From CBFHWU01 sp965659665 (GTDB taxonomy: Bacteria > Bacteroidota > Bacteroidia > Flavobacteriales > Flavobacteriaceae), in assembly GCA_965659665.1 (NCBI GenBank), contig CBFHWU010000031.1, positions 1-64,000 on the forward strand: DNA of 64,000 nucleotides, in the 5' to 3' direction. Below the pieces are notes generated by a model. It was not told the origin of the DNA, did no database searches, and was given only the letters and a program-made list of their open reading frames with translations. Each line of letters opens with the position of its first letter. Position 1 is the first letter of the stretch. Below are positions 17,307 through 26,056 of the stretch, piece after piece. A program made the position numbers and the translations under genes.

Positions 17307-18575
17307 ATGAAAGAGAACCTACTTTACTATTTATGGCTCCACCCCAAATGGAAGCCTAATTCACTACGGACAACTTCTGGAGAGCCCCTCACAGTCGTGC
17401 ATCCTGGGACACGTAATCAACATGCTGGCCCCGATTTTTTTAATGCTCAGATACGTATAGGCCAACAATTGTGGGCAGGAAACGTTGAAATGCATACCCA
17501 ATCTTCCGACTGGTATCATCACCATCATCACAAAAATAATCACTACGATAATGTAATTTTGCACGTTGTTTGGGAGTATGACCAAGAGGTTTTTGACCCT
17601 AATAACAAAGCACTTCCCACTCTCGAGCTCCGTCATATTGTTAACAAAACTTTTTTGGATCATTATCAAAATTGGATGAAACAAAATGATTTTTGGGTCC
17701 CTTGCGAGCATGAAATTCACCAAATTCAACCCTATACATTTTATCACTTTTCCGAAAGATTATTTTTAGATCGTTTAGAACAAAAATCTAAATTATTTTC
17801 CTCTTGGCTAAAATTGACCAAAAATGATTGGGAAGCGGTTTTGTTTATGGCACTAAGCAAAGGATTTGGATTAGATGTGAACAATAATGCTTTTTCAGAA
17901 ATGGCACATTCTATTCCTTTTTCAGTTGTTCGTAAAGCACAACACTATCCTGTTGTTTTGGAAGCGCTGTTCATGGGTCAAGCAGGATTGCTATCCTCAG
18001 ATAAAGAAGATGGATATTTTACCAGACTAAAAAACACACACCTTTTTTGGAGTAAAAAGCATAGATTGGAAATCTCATCTGTGCAAGCTCAATATTTTCG
18101 TTTACGCCCCCCTAATTTCCCCACCATTAGGTTAGCTCAATTAGCTCAATTATATTCGACTGCAACCCATCTTTTTAATGTGGTCTCCTCTGTTAATGAT
18201 TTTCAGTCCATCTATAATTTGTTAGAGGTTAAAACTTCTGAATACTGGGAAACACATTATGTCTTCGGAAAGCCCACTAGCAAAAAAGTCAAACGACTAA
18301 CGACTAGCTTTAAAGATCTTATCATTATCAATATTCTAATTCCTTTTATGTTTTGTTATTCAAGATACAAAGGGCTTGATAAAGAAGAATCTATTTTAGA
18401 GTGGGCTTATAAAATGAAACCAGAACAAAATAGTGTTGTTGAAAAATACAGAGCTTTAGGCTTAAAAATTGAAAATGCGCTGCAAAGTCAAGCCGTACTT
18501 CAACTCAAAAAAAGATATTGTAATAATAAACAATGCCTACAATGTCCAATTGGGCATGAATTATTGCTAACATAA
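17307..18575 (+). CDS. DUF2851 family protein
   Basis: A 422-residue Bacteroidota-specific protein recognised by its N-terminal YLWLHPKW and the HPGTRNQHAGPDFFNAQI, GNVEMH and SSDWYHHHHHKN block, a set of conserved acidic and His residues resembling a nuclease or metal site. The C-terminus has a CxxxxCLQCP cluster (from CNNKQCLQC) like a small metal knuckle. No experimental function is known to me. It is followed without a gap by the PspC gene. Confidence 0.85.
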   Translation: MKENLLYYLWLHPKWKPNSLRTTSGEPLTVVHPGTRNQHAGPDFFNAQIRIGQQLWAGNVEMHTQSSDWYHHHHHKNNHYDNVILHVVWEYDQEVFDPNNKALPTLELRHIVNKTFLDHYQNWMKQNDFWVPCEHEIHQIQPYTFYHFSERLFLDRLEQKSKLFSSWLKLTKNDWEAVLFMALSKGFGLDVNNNAFSEMAHSIPFSVVRKAQHYPVVLEALFMGQAGLLSSDKEDGYFTRLKNTHLFWSKKHRLEISSVQAQYFRLRPPNFPTIRLAQLAQLYSTATHLFNVVSSVNDFQSIYNLLEVKTSEYWETHYVFGKPTSKKVKRLTTSFKDLIIINILIPFMFCYSRYKGLDKEESILEWAYKMKPEQNSVVEKYRALGLKIENALQSQAVLQLKKRYCNNKQCLQCPIGHELLLT

Positions 18576-18818
18576 ATGTATATTTGTTTGGTGAGTTTCG
18601 CACATCATTTACGTCATCGTTTTGAGAAGCACGGTTTCGAAGTCTGTTCAAGACTAGCCGAGAGGTTGGGAATGAAAGCAAGACCCGTACGTTTGTTTTT
18701 TATTTATCTCAGTTTTTTTTCCTTAGGATTGGGGTTTGCTTTGTATCTGATCTTAGCCTTTTGGCTCAAACTCAAAGATTTTTTATTCACCAAACGAACT
18801 TCTGTATTTGATTTATAG
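18576..18818 (+). CDS. PspC-domain small membrane protein
   Basis: An 80-residue protein with a soluble amphipathic N-terminus (FEVCSRLAERLGMKARPVRLFFIYLSF) and one long membrane segment near 45-66, ending KRTSVFDL. This is the layout of stand-alone PspC-domain proteins of Bacteroidota. PspC in enteric bacteria senses membrane stress with PspB; the role here is not established. The start ATG directly follows the DUF2851 stop, so translation is coupled. Confidence 0.82.
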   Translation: MYICLVSFAHHLRHRFEKHGFEVCSRLAERLGMKARPVRLFFIYLSFFSLGLGFALYLILAFWLKLKDFLFTKRTSVFDL

Positions 18819-18838
18819 AAGTTTTATATTTTTATAAA

Positions 18839-20440
18839 ATGAAAAAACAATTATTTACTTTCGTAACTTTTTTAACATCTCCTATTATTTTTGCTCAAAG
18901 TTCTGATATCGGTATCGATGATAAAATTAATGAAGCATTCACCCCTATAGCAGATTGGTGGGGTCAAGTGATACTCCACAATTTTCCTGGAACTAGTGTT
19001 CCAACCATCATATTTTTGCTTGTCGGTGGCGCAGTATTTTTTACCGTTTACTTTGGTTTTATCAATATTAAGCGTTTTCCTTTAGCAATCGGGGTGGTTC
19101 GTGGCAAATATGATGATGTTGATCATCATTCTGTAGTTGATCGACCTACTGTAAGCGTAGTTGATGGAGATTTACCCGATACCATAAAAGACGAGAGTAA
19201 AGAAGGAGAAGTTAGTCATTTTCAAGCTTTGGCCACTGCAGTTTCAGGAACAGTAGGAAACGGAAATATCGCTGGAGTAGCTCTGGCCATTGCTGTTGGT
19301 GGGCCTGGAGCTACTTTTTGGATGATTTTATGTGGTCTTATAGGTATGTCAACAAAATTTGTTGAGTGTACTTTAGGAGTCAAATACAGAGATGTAGGGG
19401 AAGATGGTACAGTCTACGGGGGTCCTATGTATTATCTTTCTAAAGGATTAAAAGAAAAAGGATTTGCCCGATTAGGTAAACTGCTCGCAGTGATTTTTGC
19501 TATCCTTTGTATTGGTGCCTCCTTTGGTGGAGGAAATGCAGCTCAGTCTAATCAAGCTGCGATGCAGTTGGTGGATTCTTTTGGAATGACTGGAGGAAGC
19601 GCTCGTACAATTATTGGACTGATCATTATGGTATTTGTGGGGATCATTATCATCGGAGGGATTAAGCGAATCGCTTCCGTTACCGAAAAAATTGTTCCTT
19701 TCATGGCACTGATGTACATTCTTGCTTGCTTGTATATAATTCTGACTAATTTTAGCTTTGTTGACGATGCTTTTGGAATGATTTTCTATCAAGCTTTTAA
19801 CCCTCAAGCTGGGTTAGGAGGTCTATTGGGTGTGCTTATCACGGGTTTTCGACGTGCTGCCTTTTCCAACGAAGCAGGTGCAGGATCAGCTTCCATAGCC
19901 CATTCAGCAGTAAAAACTAAATATGCAGCATCCGAAGGCTTGGTGGCGCTTCTTGAGCCATTTATCGATACGGTGGTTATTTGTACCATGACAGCTTTAG
20001 TCATCATTATTTTTAATGGAGACAGTAATGTTTTTAATTATGGAGGCGAAGATGGTGTTGTACTTATCAACGGTGTAGGGGTAGAAGGAGCTGGAATCAC
20101 TGCTGCTGCTTTTGCAGAATATATAAGTTTTTCAGGACCATTTTTAACATTAGCAGTGGTTTTGTTTGCGATATCTACCATGATTTCATGGTCTTACTAT
20201 GGATTACAATCATGGATGTTTATTTTTGGAAAAAGCAAATTGTCTGACCTAACATACAAACTTTTATTTTTAGCCTTTATTGTTATCGGAGCTGCGGGTG
20301 ATATGTCGGCTGTTTGGACATTTTCAGATGCGATGATTTTAGCATTGGTATTTCCTAACATGATAGGATTACTGTTCTTATTTCCAAAAGTAAAAGAAGA
20401 ACTCAATCGTTATTTAGGTGCTATACGCTCTAAGGCATAG
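18839..20440 (+). CDS. Sodium:alanine symporter (AGCS family)
   Basis: A 533-residue inner-membrane amino acid/cation symporter. The N-terminus has a signal-like segment (MKKQLFTFVTF...IFAQSS), then the AGCS core with about 11 membrane helices and the landmarks ATAVSGTVGNGNIAGVALAI (sodium/alanine site), GGPMYYLSKGL, FGGGNAAQSNQ, and GFRRAAFSNEAGAGSASIAHS. A charged loop of ~40 residues near 95-125 is an insertion relative to AlsT proteins of Gram-positive bacteria. It imports alanine or glycine with sodium, fitting a marine organism. Confidence 0.93.
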   Translation: MKKQLFTFVTFLTSPIIFAQSSDIGIDDKINEAFTPIADWWGQVILHNFPGTSVPTIIFLLVGGAVFFTVYFGFINIKRFPLAIGVVRGKYDDVDHHSVVDRPTVSVVDGDLPDTIKDESKEGEVSHFQALATAVSGTVGNGNIAGVALAIAVGGPGATFWMILCGLIGMSTKFVECTLGVKYRDVGEDGTVYGGPMYYLSKGLKEKGFARLGKLLAVIFAILCIGASFGGGNAAQSNQAAMQLVDSFGMTGGSARTIIGLIIMVFVGIIIIGGIKRIASVTEKIVPFMALMYILACLYIILTNFSFVDDAFGMIFYQAFNPQAGLGGLLGVLITGFRRAAFSNEAGAGSASIAHSAVKTKYAASEGLVALLEPFIDTVVICTMTALVIIIFNGDSNVFNYGGEDGVVLINGVGVEGAGITAAAFAEYISFSGPFLTLAVVLFAISTMISWSYYGLQSWMFIFGKSKLSDLTYKLLFLAFIVIGAAGDMSAVWTFSDAMILALVFPNMIGLLFLFPKVKEELNRYLGAIRSKA

Positions 20441-20454
20441 AGATGAACTAAATC

Positions 20455-21309
20455 ATGTCCTTTCGCCCCAAATTTTATATCCTACCCAAGCATCAACGCC
20501 GGGGTTTGTTGTTGTTATTCTTGTTGGGTGCATTTGGTCATATTGTTATATATCTCATCCCTTATGACAAAGAATATGTTCCCGATTTCGAGAACCCCCT
20601 TGTTGATTATTATACCCATCAAATAGACTCCATTAAAAAGAGTAATAACTCGAGGGGCAAGGACACCTTATTCCCATTCAACCCCAATTACATCACCGCA
20701 TTTAAAGCCTATCAACTACAACTACCCTATGAGCTTGTTAAATCCATTGAAGAAAACAGAGAACAAGGCGATTGGTTAAATAACATTTATGATTTTCAAC
20801 AATTCACCCAACTTCCTGACAGTACGATCAAACGCATTTCCCCTTTTTTGAAGTTTCCTCAATGGAAAAAAACATATGTCTCACAACCCACTGCCTCTAA
20901 AAAACAACTCAATTTTGCAAACGAACAAGAGTTGGTCAAAGTTTATGGGGTCGGGCCTGTATTAGCAAATAGAATTTTAAATTTAAGACAACAATTAGGA
21001 GGATTTGTAACAAAAGATCAACTAGAAGATGTTTGGGGTTTGGAAGATCAAACTTTGGTTAATTTATGGAATAAATTTGCCTTAGACTCTTTGCCAACAA
21101 TAAATAAGTTAGATATCAACACAGCAAGCATTGAGGAATTAGCACGTCTCTATTACATCTCTTATAGTGAAGCCAGTAATATAGTTGCCTTAAGAACACG
21201 GCAAGGTAGGATTGATTCGTTTACCCAGCTCAAGGAATTATCGGGAATTGATTCGATAACAATTCGAAGAATTCCTATATATTTGTATATAAAAAAAGTT
21301 GCAAAATGA
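20455..21309 (+). CDS. ComEA-like helix-hairpin-helix protein
   Basis: A 284-residue protein with an N-terminal membrane anchor (about 19-38) and helix-hairpin-helix repeats: FANEQELVKVYGVGPVLANRI near 160-180, and LDINTASIEELARLYYISYSEA followed by VALRTRQGRI near 222-250. The HhH repeats bind DNA backbone in the ComEA family, which takes up DNA in the periplasm. Whether this one does so is unknown; no com genes are near. It overlaps the acyl-CoA dehydrogenase gene by 4 bases. Confidence 0.85.
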   Translation: MSFRPKFYILPKHQRRGLLLLFLLGAFGHIVIYLIPYDKEYVPDFENPLVDYYTHQIDSIKKSNNSRGKDTLFPFNPNYITAFKAYQLQLPYELVKSIEENREQGDWLNNIYDFQQFTQLPDSTIKRISPFLKFPQWKKTYVSQPTASKKQLNFANEQELVKVYGVGPVLANRILNLRQQLGGFVTKDQLEDVWGLEDQTLVNLWNKFALDSLPTINKLDINTASIEELARLYYISYSEASNIVALRTRQGRIDSFTQLKELSGIDSITIRRIPIYLYIKKVAK

Positions 21310-22469
21310 AAGTTGAATTTCAAGAAGGTATCAGTTTTGATTTAAACGAACAGCAGCGGATGATCGCAGATGCTGCTCGTGAATTTTCGGAACAATTTAT
21401 TCATCCTCACGTGATGGAATGGGATGAATCACAACATTTCCCAGTTGAACTCATGCACAAAGCAGGGGAGTATGGCTTTTTGGGGATTTTAGTTCCTGAG
21501 CATTATGGTGGAGCAGGAATGGGTTATTTTGAATATGCTTCTGTAATTGAGCAAATTTCCAAAATTGATCCCTCCATCGGGCTTTCAGTGGCAGCCCATA
21601 ACTCGTTGTGCACCAATCATATTTTAAGTTTCGGTTCGGAAGAACAAAAAAATAGATGGCTGCCTAGACTTGCATCTGGTCAATGGATTGGTGCATGGGG
21701 ACTCACCGAGCACAATACAGGTTCTGATGCTGGAGGAATGAATAGTACTGCTGTTCCAGAAGGAGAGGGATGGCTGCTCAACGGAACCAAAAATTTTATT
21801 ACTCATGGGAAATCAGGAGATATAGCAGTTGTTATTTTCCGAACTGGAGACAAAGGCGACAAGCATGGCATGACAGCCTTTGCCATTGAAAAAGGAACTA
21901 CTGGATTTAGCTCTGGGAAAAAAGAAAATAAATTAGGGATGCGAGCATCTGAAACTGCAGAACTTGTTTTTGATAACTGCTGGATCTCTGATGACAATCG
22001 TATTGGCGATATTGGGGAAGGATTTATTCAATCACTTAAAATTTTAGACGGTGGTCGTATTTCTATTGCTGCGTTATCTTTAGGAATTGCACGCGGAGCT
22101 TATGAGGCTGCTTTACAGTATTCCAAAGAACGCGTTCAATTTGGAAAACCAATACATAGCTTTCAAGGGGTATCATTTAAGTTGGCTGATATGGCTACCA
22201 AAATCGAGGCTGCTGAATTACTGATACAAAAAGCAAGTTTTGAAAAAAATCAGGGGCGCAGAATGACCAAACTTAGTGCCATGTGTAAAATGTATGCCTC
22301 AGAAGCTTGTGTTGAAATTGCCAATCAAGCTGTTCAAATTTTTGGGGGATATGGATTTACAAAAGACTTTCCAGTCGAGAAATTTTATCGAGACGCAAAG
22401 CTGTGTACTATCGGAGAAGGAACAACCGAAATCCAAAATATGGTTATTGCACGAGAAATATTAAAATAA
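21306..22469 (+). CDS. Acyl-CoA dehydrogenase
   Basis: A 387-residue flavoenzyme that introduces the trans-2 double bond into acyl-CoA during fatty or branched-chain amino acid breakdown. The three-domain layout is intact: helical N-domain, FAD-binding WGLTEHNTGSDAGG near 134-147 and NFITHG, and C-terminal domain with RVQFGKPI, QIFGGYGFTKDFPVE and IGEGTTEIQ. The Glu of GEGT (about 371) occupies the catalytic-base position of SCAD/MCAD. Short-chain type is likely but chain length cannot be assigned. Confidence 0.93.
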   Translation: MKVEFQEGISFDLNEQQRMIADAAREFSEQFIHPHVMEWDESQHFPVELMHKAGEYGFLGILVPEHYGGAGMGYFEYASVIEQISKIDPSIGLSVAAHNSLCTNHILSFGSEEQKNRWLPRLASGQWIGAWGLTEHNTGSDAGGMNSTAVPEGEGWLLNGTKNFITHGKSGDIAVVIFRTGDKGDKHGMTAFAIEKGTTGFSSGKKENKLGMRASETAELVFDNCWISDDNRIGDIGEGFIQSLKILDGGRISIAALSLGIARGAYEAALQYSKERVQFGKPIHSFQGVSFKLADMATKIEAAELLIQKASFEKNQGRRMTKLSAMCKMYASEACVEIANQAVQIFGGYGFTKDFPVEKFYRDAKLCTIGEGTTEIQNMVIAREILK

Positions 22470-22494
22470 TTATCTTCCATTTAGAAATAGGTGT

Positions 22495-22535
22495 TATATT
22501 TGCAACCTAATACTAAAGAGAGGAGGTTAAGGTCT
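22495..22535 (+). promoter_or_regulatory. rpsU -7 element and strong Shine-Dalgarno sequence
   Basis: TATATTTG (22495-22502) is a perfect -7 element; a matching -33 is not clear. AGGAGG (22521-22526), 9 bases before the ATG at 22536, fully complements the 16S 3' end. This is striking because other genes here lack Shine-Dalgarno sequences: in Flavobacteriia ribosomes bS21 helps hide the anti-Shine-Dalgarno, and rpsU keeps one for autoregulation. Confidence 0.8.
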
Positions 22536-22730
22536 ATGTTAATTATACCAGTAAAGGACGGAGAAAATATCGATAGAGCGCTTAAGCGTTTCAAGCGTAA
22601 GTTTGACAAAACAGGAGCTATGCGTCAACTTCGCGAACGTCAGACGTTCACTAAACCTTCTGTCTCACGCCGTGCGACCATACAAAAAGCACAGTATATT
22701 CAGCACCTTCGCGACAAAGAAGAAATCTAG
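22536..22730 (+). CDS. rpsU: 30S ribosomal protein bS21
   Basis: A 64-residue protein, MLIIPVKDGENIDRALKRFK..., the expected length and sequence for bS21. The ATG at 22536 is chosen because the conserved N-terminus begins there and it is preceded by AGGAGG; an upstream in-frame ATG at 22491 would add 15 unrelated residues and lies before the promoter -7 element. In Bacteroidota bS21 with bS6 and bS18 sequesters the anti-Shine-Dalgarno, so this Shine-Dalgarno likely lets ribosomes lacking bS21 make more of it. A terminator follows at once. Confidence 0.97.
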   Translation: MLIIPVKDGENIDRALKRFKRKFDKTGAMRQLRERQTFTKPSVSRRATIQKAQYIQHLRDKEEI

Positions 22731-22756
22731 TCCTTAACGGATTGTAATTTATATTG

Positions 22757-22800
22757 CATCGAAACAATTTTTTTCTTAAATTGTTTCGATGTTTTTTTTT
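22757..22800 (+). terminator. rpsU intrinsic terminator
   Basis: CATCGAAACAATTT (22757-22770) pairs perfectly with 22778-22791 in a 14-bp stem with a 7-base loop, followed by nine T residues (22792-22800). It ends the rpsU transcript, just before the recombinase gene. Confidence 0.95.
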
Positions 22801-22805
22801 ATGCT

Positions 22806-23693
22806 ATGCCACTTACTCCTTTTTTAGATTATTTAATGCTCGAAAAAAAGAGTTCTCCAAACACGTATAAAGCGTATCAGAAGGATTTAAGCTCATTTTT
22901 GAGTTTTTGTATGGATCAATATGATACCAAAGAATTGAGCAAGGTAACCTACTCTATGATTCGTCAGTGGATTGTTTTTCTATCATCCTCTGGACTGACT
23001 CATGCCACTATTAACCGAAAATGTTCTGCGCTTAAAACTTATTTTAAATTTCTCAAACGAATTGGTATTTTAGAGCAAACACCTATGCGTGGTCACAAAC
23101 AACTTAAAACGGTCCAAAAACTTATTGTCCCTTTCAGCATAGAAGAGATGGAGCATGTTTTTTCATTACACAAAGCCACTACATTTTCTGAGATTAGAGA
23201 CATTCTTATAATTGAATTGCTTTATGCTACTGGAATTCGAAGGGCCGAACTTTTGGGGATAACCACAAAGGATATTGATTTTGGTCAAAAATTAATTCGA
23301 GTTTGTGGAAAACGCAATAAGCATCGCCTTATTCCCATATTACCTAAACTTGAAGATTATCTAAACCAATACTTAGATCTTCGAAAAAATCGAGTGAACA
23401 ACAATATCGAAACTTTATTGGTTACCGATAAGGGAGAGAAAATGTATGCCTCTTATATCTATCGTTGCGTACAAAAATATTTTAGCCAAATATCCACAAA
23501 AGCGTGCATAAGCCCACACGTACTTCGACATACTTTTGCGACTCATATGCTTAATCAAGGAGCAGAAATCAATACTGTAAAAGAATTATTAGGTCATGAA
23601 AGTTTGGCCTCCACTCAAGTGTATACTAAGGTACAATTGCCAAAAGTAATACGTGAGTACAAAAGCGCTCATCCAAGAGCAAAAAATAAATAA
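22806..23693 (+). CDS. xerC: Tyrosine recombinase XerC/XerD type
   Basis: A 295-residue site-specific recombinase that resolves chromosome dimers. The N-terminal SAM-like DNA-binding domain covers ~1-90 and the catalytic domain the rest, with Arg145, His238-x-x-Arg241, His264 and nucleophile Tyr273 in HESLASTQVYT. Normal length for Xer proteins. Its location between rpsU and hpf rather than beside a phage or integron argues for the housekeeping Xer role rather than a mobile element. Whether it is the C or D partner cannot be told here. Confidence 0.9.
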   Translation: MPLTPFLDYLMLEKKSSPNTYKAYQKDLSSFLSFCMDQYDTKELSKVTYSMIRQWIVFLSSSGLTHATINRKCSALKTYFKFLKRIGILEQTPMRGHKQLKTVQKLIVPFSIEEMEHVFSLHKATTFSEIRDILIIELLYATGIRRAELLGITTKDIDFGQKLIRVCGKRNKHRLIPILPKLEDYLNQYLDLRKNRVNNNIETLLVTDKGEKMYASYIYRCVQKYFSQISTKACISPHVLRHTFATHMLNQGAEINTVKELLGHESLASTQVYTKVQLPKVIREYKSAHPRAKNK

Positions 23694-23726
23694 ACCTCCC
23701 ATTTTGGGAATCTAAAATGTTGATGT

Positions 23727-24029
23727 ATGACTATTCACATGCAAACCTTAAATTTTTCAATTAAGTCTTCTTTAACTGAATTTATCAATACTCGATTGAG
23801 TAAGTTCCCTACGTTTCACAGTCGTATTATTTCCTCTGAAATTTATTTGAAGCTTGAAAATATTTCTGAAAAAGAAAATAAAAGAGTTGAAATTAGGGTA
23901 AAATTACCAGGAGATGACTTAATAATTAAGAAACAACGTCGGACTTTTGAGGAAGCAATAGATGCATGTTCCACTGCAATGGAACGTATGCTTATCACTA
24001 GAAAAGAAAAAAGTAGAACTCATGGATAA
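23727..24029 (+). CDS. hpf: Ribosome hibernation promoting factor (short form)
   Basis: A 100-residue HPF/RaiA-type protein that binds in the 30S decoding channel and stabilises inactive ribosomes in stationary phase. The N-terminal MQTLNFSIKSSLTEFI and the central KRVEIRVKLPGDDLIIKKQ and FEEAIDACSTAMERML are typical. The start may be at 23727 or four codons later (MQT). It lacks the C-terminal dimerisation domain of long HPF. The family role is established; the activity here is inferred. Confidence 0.85.
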   Translation: MTIHMQTLNFSIKSSLTEFINTRLSKFPTFHSRIISSEIYLKLENISEKENKRVEIRVKLPGDDLIIKKQRRTFEEAIDACSTAMERMLITRKEKSRTHG

Positions 24030-24046
24030 AAAACAACTCTTTTTTG

Positions 24047-24078
24047 TTTGAATCAAAAAAAATAAATATATACATTTG
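24047..24078 (+). promoter_or_regulatory. Consensus promoter of the tRNA-tuf cluster
   Basis: TTTG (24047-24050), exactly 20 bases, then TACATTTG (24071-24078), a full match to the Bacteroidota sigma-A consensus. The first tRNA begins 30 bases downstream of the -7 element. It sets the reference geometry used for the other promoters called in this window. Confidence 0.9.
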
Positions 24079-24107
24079 CAATCCGTTTTGAAAGACGGGA
24101 TTTTTTT

Positions 24108-24181
24108 GCCGATGTAGCTCAGCTGGCTAGAGCAGCTGATTTGTAATCAGCAGGTCGTGGGTTCGAGTCCCTCCATCGGCT
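24108..24181 (+). tRNA. tRNA-Thr (anticodon TGT)
   Basis: GCCGATG acceptor arm pairs with CATCGGC at 24174-24180; anticodon stem GCTGA/TCAGC holds the loop TTTGTAA with anticodon TGT; T loop GTTCGAGTC is normal. CCA is not encoded. First of a four-tRNA group before tuf. Confidence 0.97.
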
Positions 24182-24202
24182 CTTAACGTTTTTTGACATT
24201 TC

Positions 24203-24284
24203 GGGGAGATACTCAAGCGGCCAACGAGGACAGACTGTAAATCTGTTGGTTTTACCTTCGCAGGTTCGAATCCTGCTCTCCCCA
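24203..24284 (+). tRNA. tRNA-Tyr (anticodon GTA)
   Basis: Acceptor GGGGAGA (24203-24209) pairs with TCTCCCC (24277-24283). Anticodon loop CTGTAAA gives GTA. A long variable arm, typical of type II bacterial tRNA-Tyr, accounts for the 82-base length. Confidence 0.97.
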
Positions 24285-24340
24285 CAATTTAATAAATTAG
24301 AATTGCTTATTATCATTATATCTCAGTAATCAATTAACTT

Positions 24341-24413
24341 GCGGGAGTAGCTCAGTTGGTAGAGCGTCAGCCTTCCAAGCTGAATGTCGCCGGTTCGAAC
24401 CCGGTCTCCCGCT
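24341..24413 (+). tRNA. tRNA-Gly (anticodon TCC)
   Basis: Acceptor GCGGGAG (24341-24347) pairs with CTCCCGC (24406-24412). Anticodon stem CAGC/GCTG with loop CTTCCAA, anticodon TCC. Discriminator T; CCA not encoded. Confidence 0.97.
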
Positions 24414-24462
24414 CTTATATTTCAAGTATTAAATCCCCAACGATAACATATTGAATACAATG

Positions 24463-24534
24463 GCCGATGTAGCTCAGGGGTAGAGCGTTTCCTTGGTAAG
24501 GAAGAGGTCACGAGTTCAAATCTCGTCATTGGCT
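24463..24534 (+). tRNA. tRNA-Thr (anticodon GGT)
   Basis: Acceptor GCCGATG (24463-24469) pairs with CATTGGC (24527-24533) with one G-U pair. Anticodon stem TTCC/GGAA with loop TTGGTAA, anticodon GGT. Last tRNA before the tuf gene. Confidence 0.96.
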
Positions 24535-24714
24535 CTTACATTAAAAAAACCTACATCTTCACTATTTATTTAGAACCAAATCAATATTCAAAAAATAAAT
24601 GCACCTAAAAGGCTAATGTTATCCATTTTTAATTGTTTAAGGTTCTTACCTCCACAATGATTGTTTTTTTTTGTAAAAAAAAATTAAAAACACTTATCTT
24701 ACTGAATAAATTTT

Positions 24715-24722
24715 TATATTTG
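24715..24722 (+). promoter_or_regulatory. tuf promoter -7 element
   Basis: TATATTTG, a perfect -7 element 34 bases before the tuf ATG. No TTTG at the usual -33 position (around 24691-24694). The surrounding 24535-24756 gap is otherwise AT-rich with long A and T runs and no gene. Confidence 0.55.
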
Positions 24723-24756
24723 CGCTCATTTTAAAAGCATTAAATAATAATATATC

Positions 24757-25944
24757 ATGGCAAAGGAAACTTTCGATCGTTCGAAACCCCACTTAAATAT
24801 TGGGACAATTGGACACGTGGATCACGGTAAAACAACCTTAACTGCTGCAATAACAAAAGTTCTAGCTGACGCAGGTTTGTCGGAAGCTAAAAGTTTTGAT
24901 CAAATTGACAACGCACCCGAGGAAAAAGAACGTGGTATCACTATTAACACCTCTCACGTAGAATACCAAACAGCAAATCGTCACTACGCACACGTTGACT
25001 GTCCTGGTCACGCCGACTATGTAAAAAATATGGTTACAGGTGCTGCACAAATGGATGGAGCTATTTTGGTAGTTGCTGCAACAGATGGGCCTATGCCACA
25101 AACGCGTGAACACATTTTGCTAGGTCGTCAAGTTGGAGTTCCACGCATTGTTGCTTTTTTAAACAAAGCAGACATGGTGGACGATGAAGAACTTTTGGAA
25201 CTTGTAGAAATGGAAGTTCGTGAGCTGTTAAGTTTTTATGACTATGATGGAGATAATGGACCTGTGGTTCTTGGTTCGGCACTTGGCGCATTGAATGGAG
25301 AACAAAAATGGGTCGATTCTGTTATGAAACTGATGGAAGAAGTGGATAATTGGATTGAATTACCCAAACGAGATGTTGAAAAAGATTTCCTGATGCCTAT
25401 CGAAGACGTATTTTCGATAACAGGTCGAGGAACCGTTGCTACAGGTCGTATAGAAACTGGAGTTGCCAATACAGGCGACGGAGTTGATATTATAGGTATG
25501 GGTGCCGAAAAGTTAACCTCTACCATTACTGGAGTTGAAATGTTTCGTAAAATCCTTGATAGAGGGGAAGCTGGTGATAATGTAGGAATTCTCTTACGTG
25601 GTATTGAAAAAACTGATATCAAGCGTGGTATGGTGATTTGTAAGCCAGGTTCGGTTACTCCTCACGCTAAGTTCAAAGCAGAAGTTTATATCCTGAAAAA
25701 AGAAGAAGGTGGTCGTCATACACCATTCCATAATAATTACCGTCCTCAGTTTTACGTTCGTACTACTGATGTAACAGGAAATATCAACCTTTCTGATGGA
25801 GTTGAAATGGTTATGCCAGGTGACAACCTTACGATTACCGTTGATTTGATCAGTCCTATTGCTTTAAGTGTAGGTCTACGTTTTGCAATTCGTGAAGGTG
25901 GACGTACTGTTGGTGCAGGTCAAGTTACAGAGATTTTAGACTAA
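24757..25944 (+). CDS. tuf: Elongation factor Tu
   Basis: A 395-residue GTPase that delivers aminoacyl-tRNA to the ribosome. G1 GHVDHGKT (19-26), G3 DCPGH (~81-85) and G4 NKADMVD (~136) are intact, and the domain 2 and 3 sequences such as GRIETG and GGRHTPF are standard. No truncation or odd residues. It follows the four tRNAs and is followed by a hairpin terminator and tRNA-Trp. Confidence 0.99.
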   Translation: MAKETFDRSKPHLNIGTIGHVDHGKTTLTAAITKVLADAGLSEAKSFDQIDNAPEEKERGITINTSHVEYQTANRHYAHVDCPGHADYVKNMVTGAAQMDGAILVVAATDGPMPQTREHILLGRQVGVPRIVAFLNKADMVDDEELLELVEMEVRELLSFYDYDGDNGPVVLGSALGALNGEQKWVDSVMKLMEEVDNWIELPKRDVEKDFLMPIEDVFSITGRGTVATGRIETGVANTGDGVDIIGMGAEKLTSTITGVEMFRKILDRGEAGDNVGILLRGIEKTDIKRGMVICKPGSVTPHAKFKAEVYILKKEEGGRHTPFHNNYRPQFYVRTTDVTGNINLSDGVEMVMPGDNLTITVDLISPIALSVGLRFAIREGGRTVGAGQVTEILD

Positions 25945-25965
25945 AAAGCTAATATAATATTGTTC

Positions 25966-25995
25966 AAAAGGTGTTGTGAATCCACAACACCTTTT
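25966..25995 (+). terminator. tuf terminator
   Basis: AAAAGGTGTTGTG (25966-25978) pairs perfectly with 25983-25995 around the loop AATC. The T residues lie in the stem and only GTG follows, so it may be leaky, allowing some read-through into tRNA-Trp and secE. Confidence 0.8.
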
Positions 25996-26056
25996 GTGAC
26001 AACTAAAACATACGGATGTATTGAGTATCCTTTTTGGATTTCGTACACCAGTAGAG

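Noticed and set aside
17530..17541. Short CATCAC repeats resembling an engineered His tag.
   Set aside because: They encode the natural His run of the DUF2851 signature and lie within a conserved gene.
22806..23693. The Xer-type recombinase as an integrase of a mobile element.
   Set aside because: No attachment-site repeats, no phage or conjugation genes; it sits in a housekeeping setting between rpsU and hpf.
24119..24316. Open frame on the minus strand across the tRNA genes.
   Set aside because: It is antisense to tRNA-Thr and tRNA-Tyr; such frames are a common artefact of conserved tRNA sequence.
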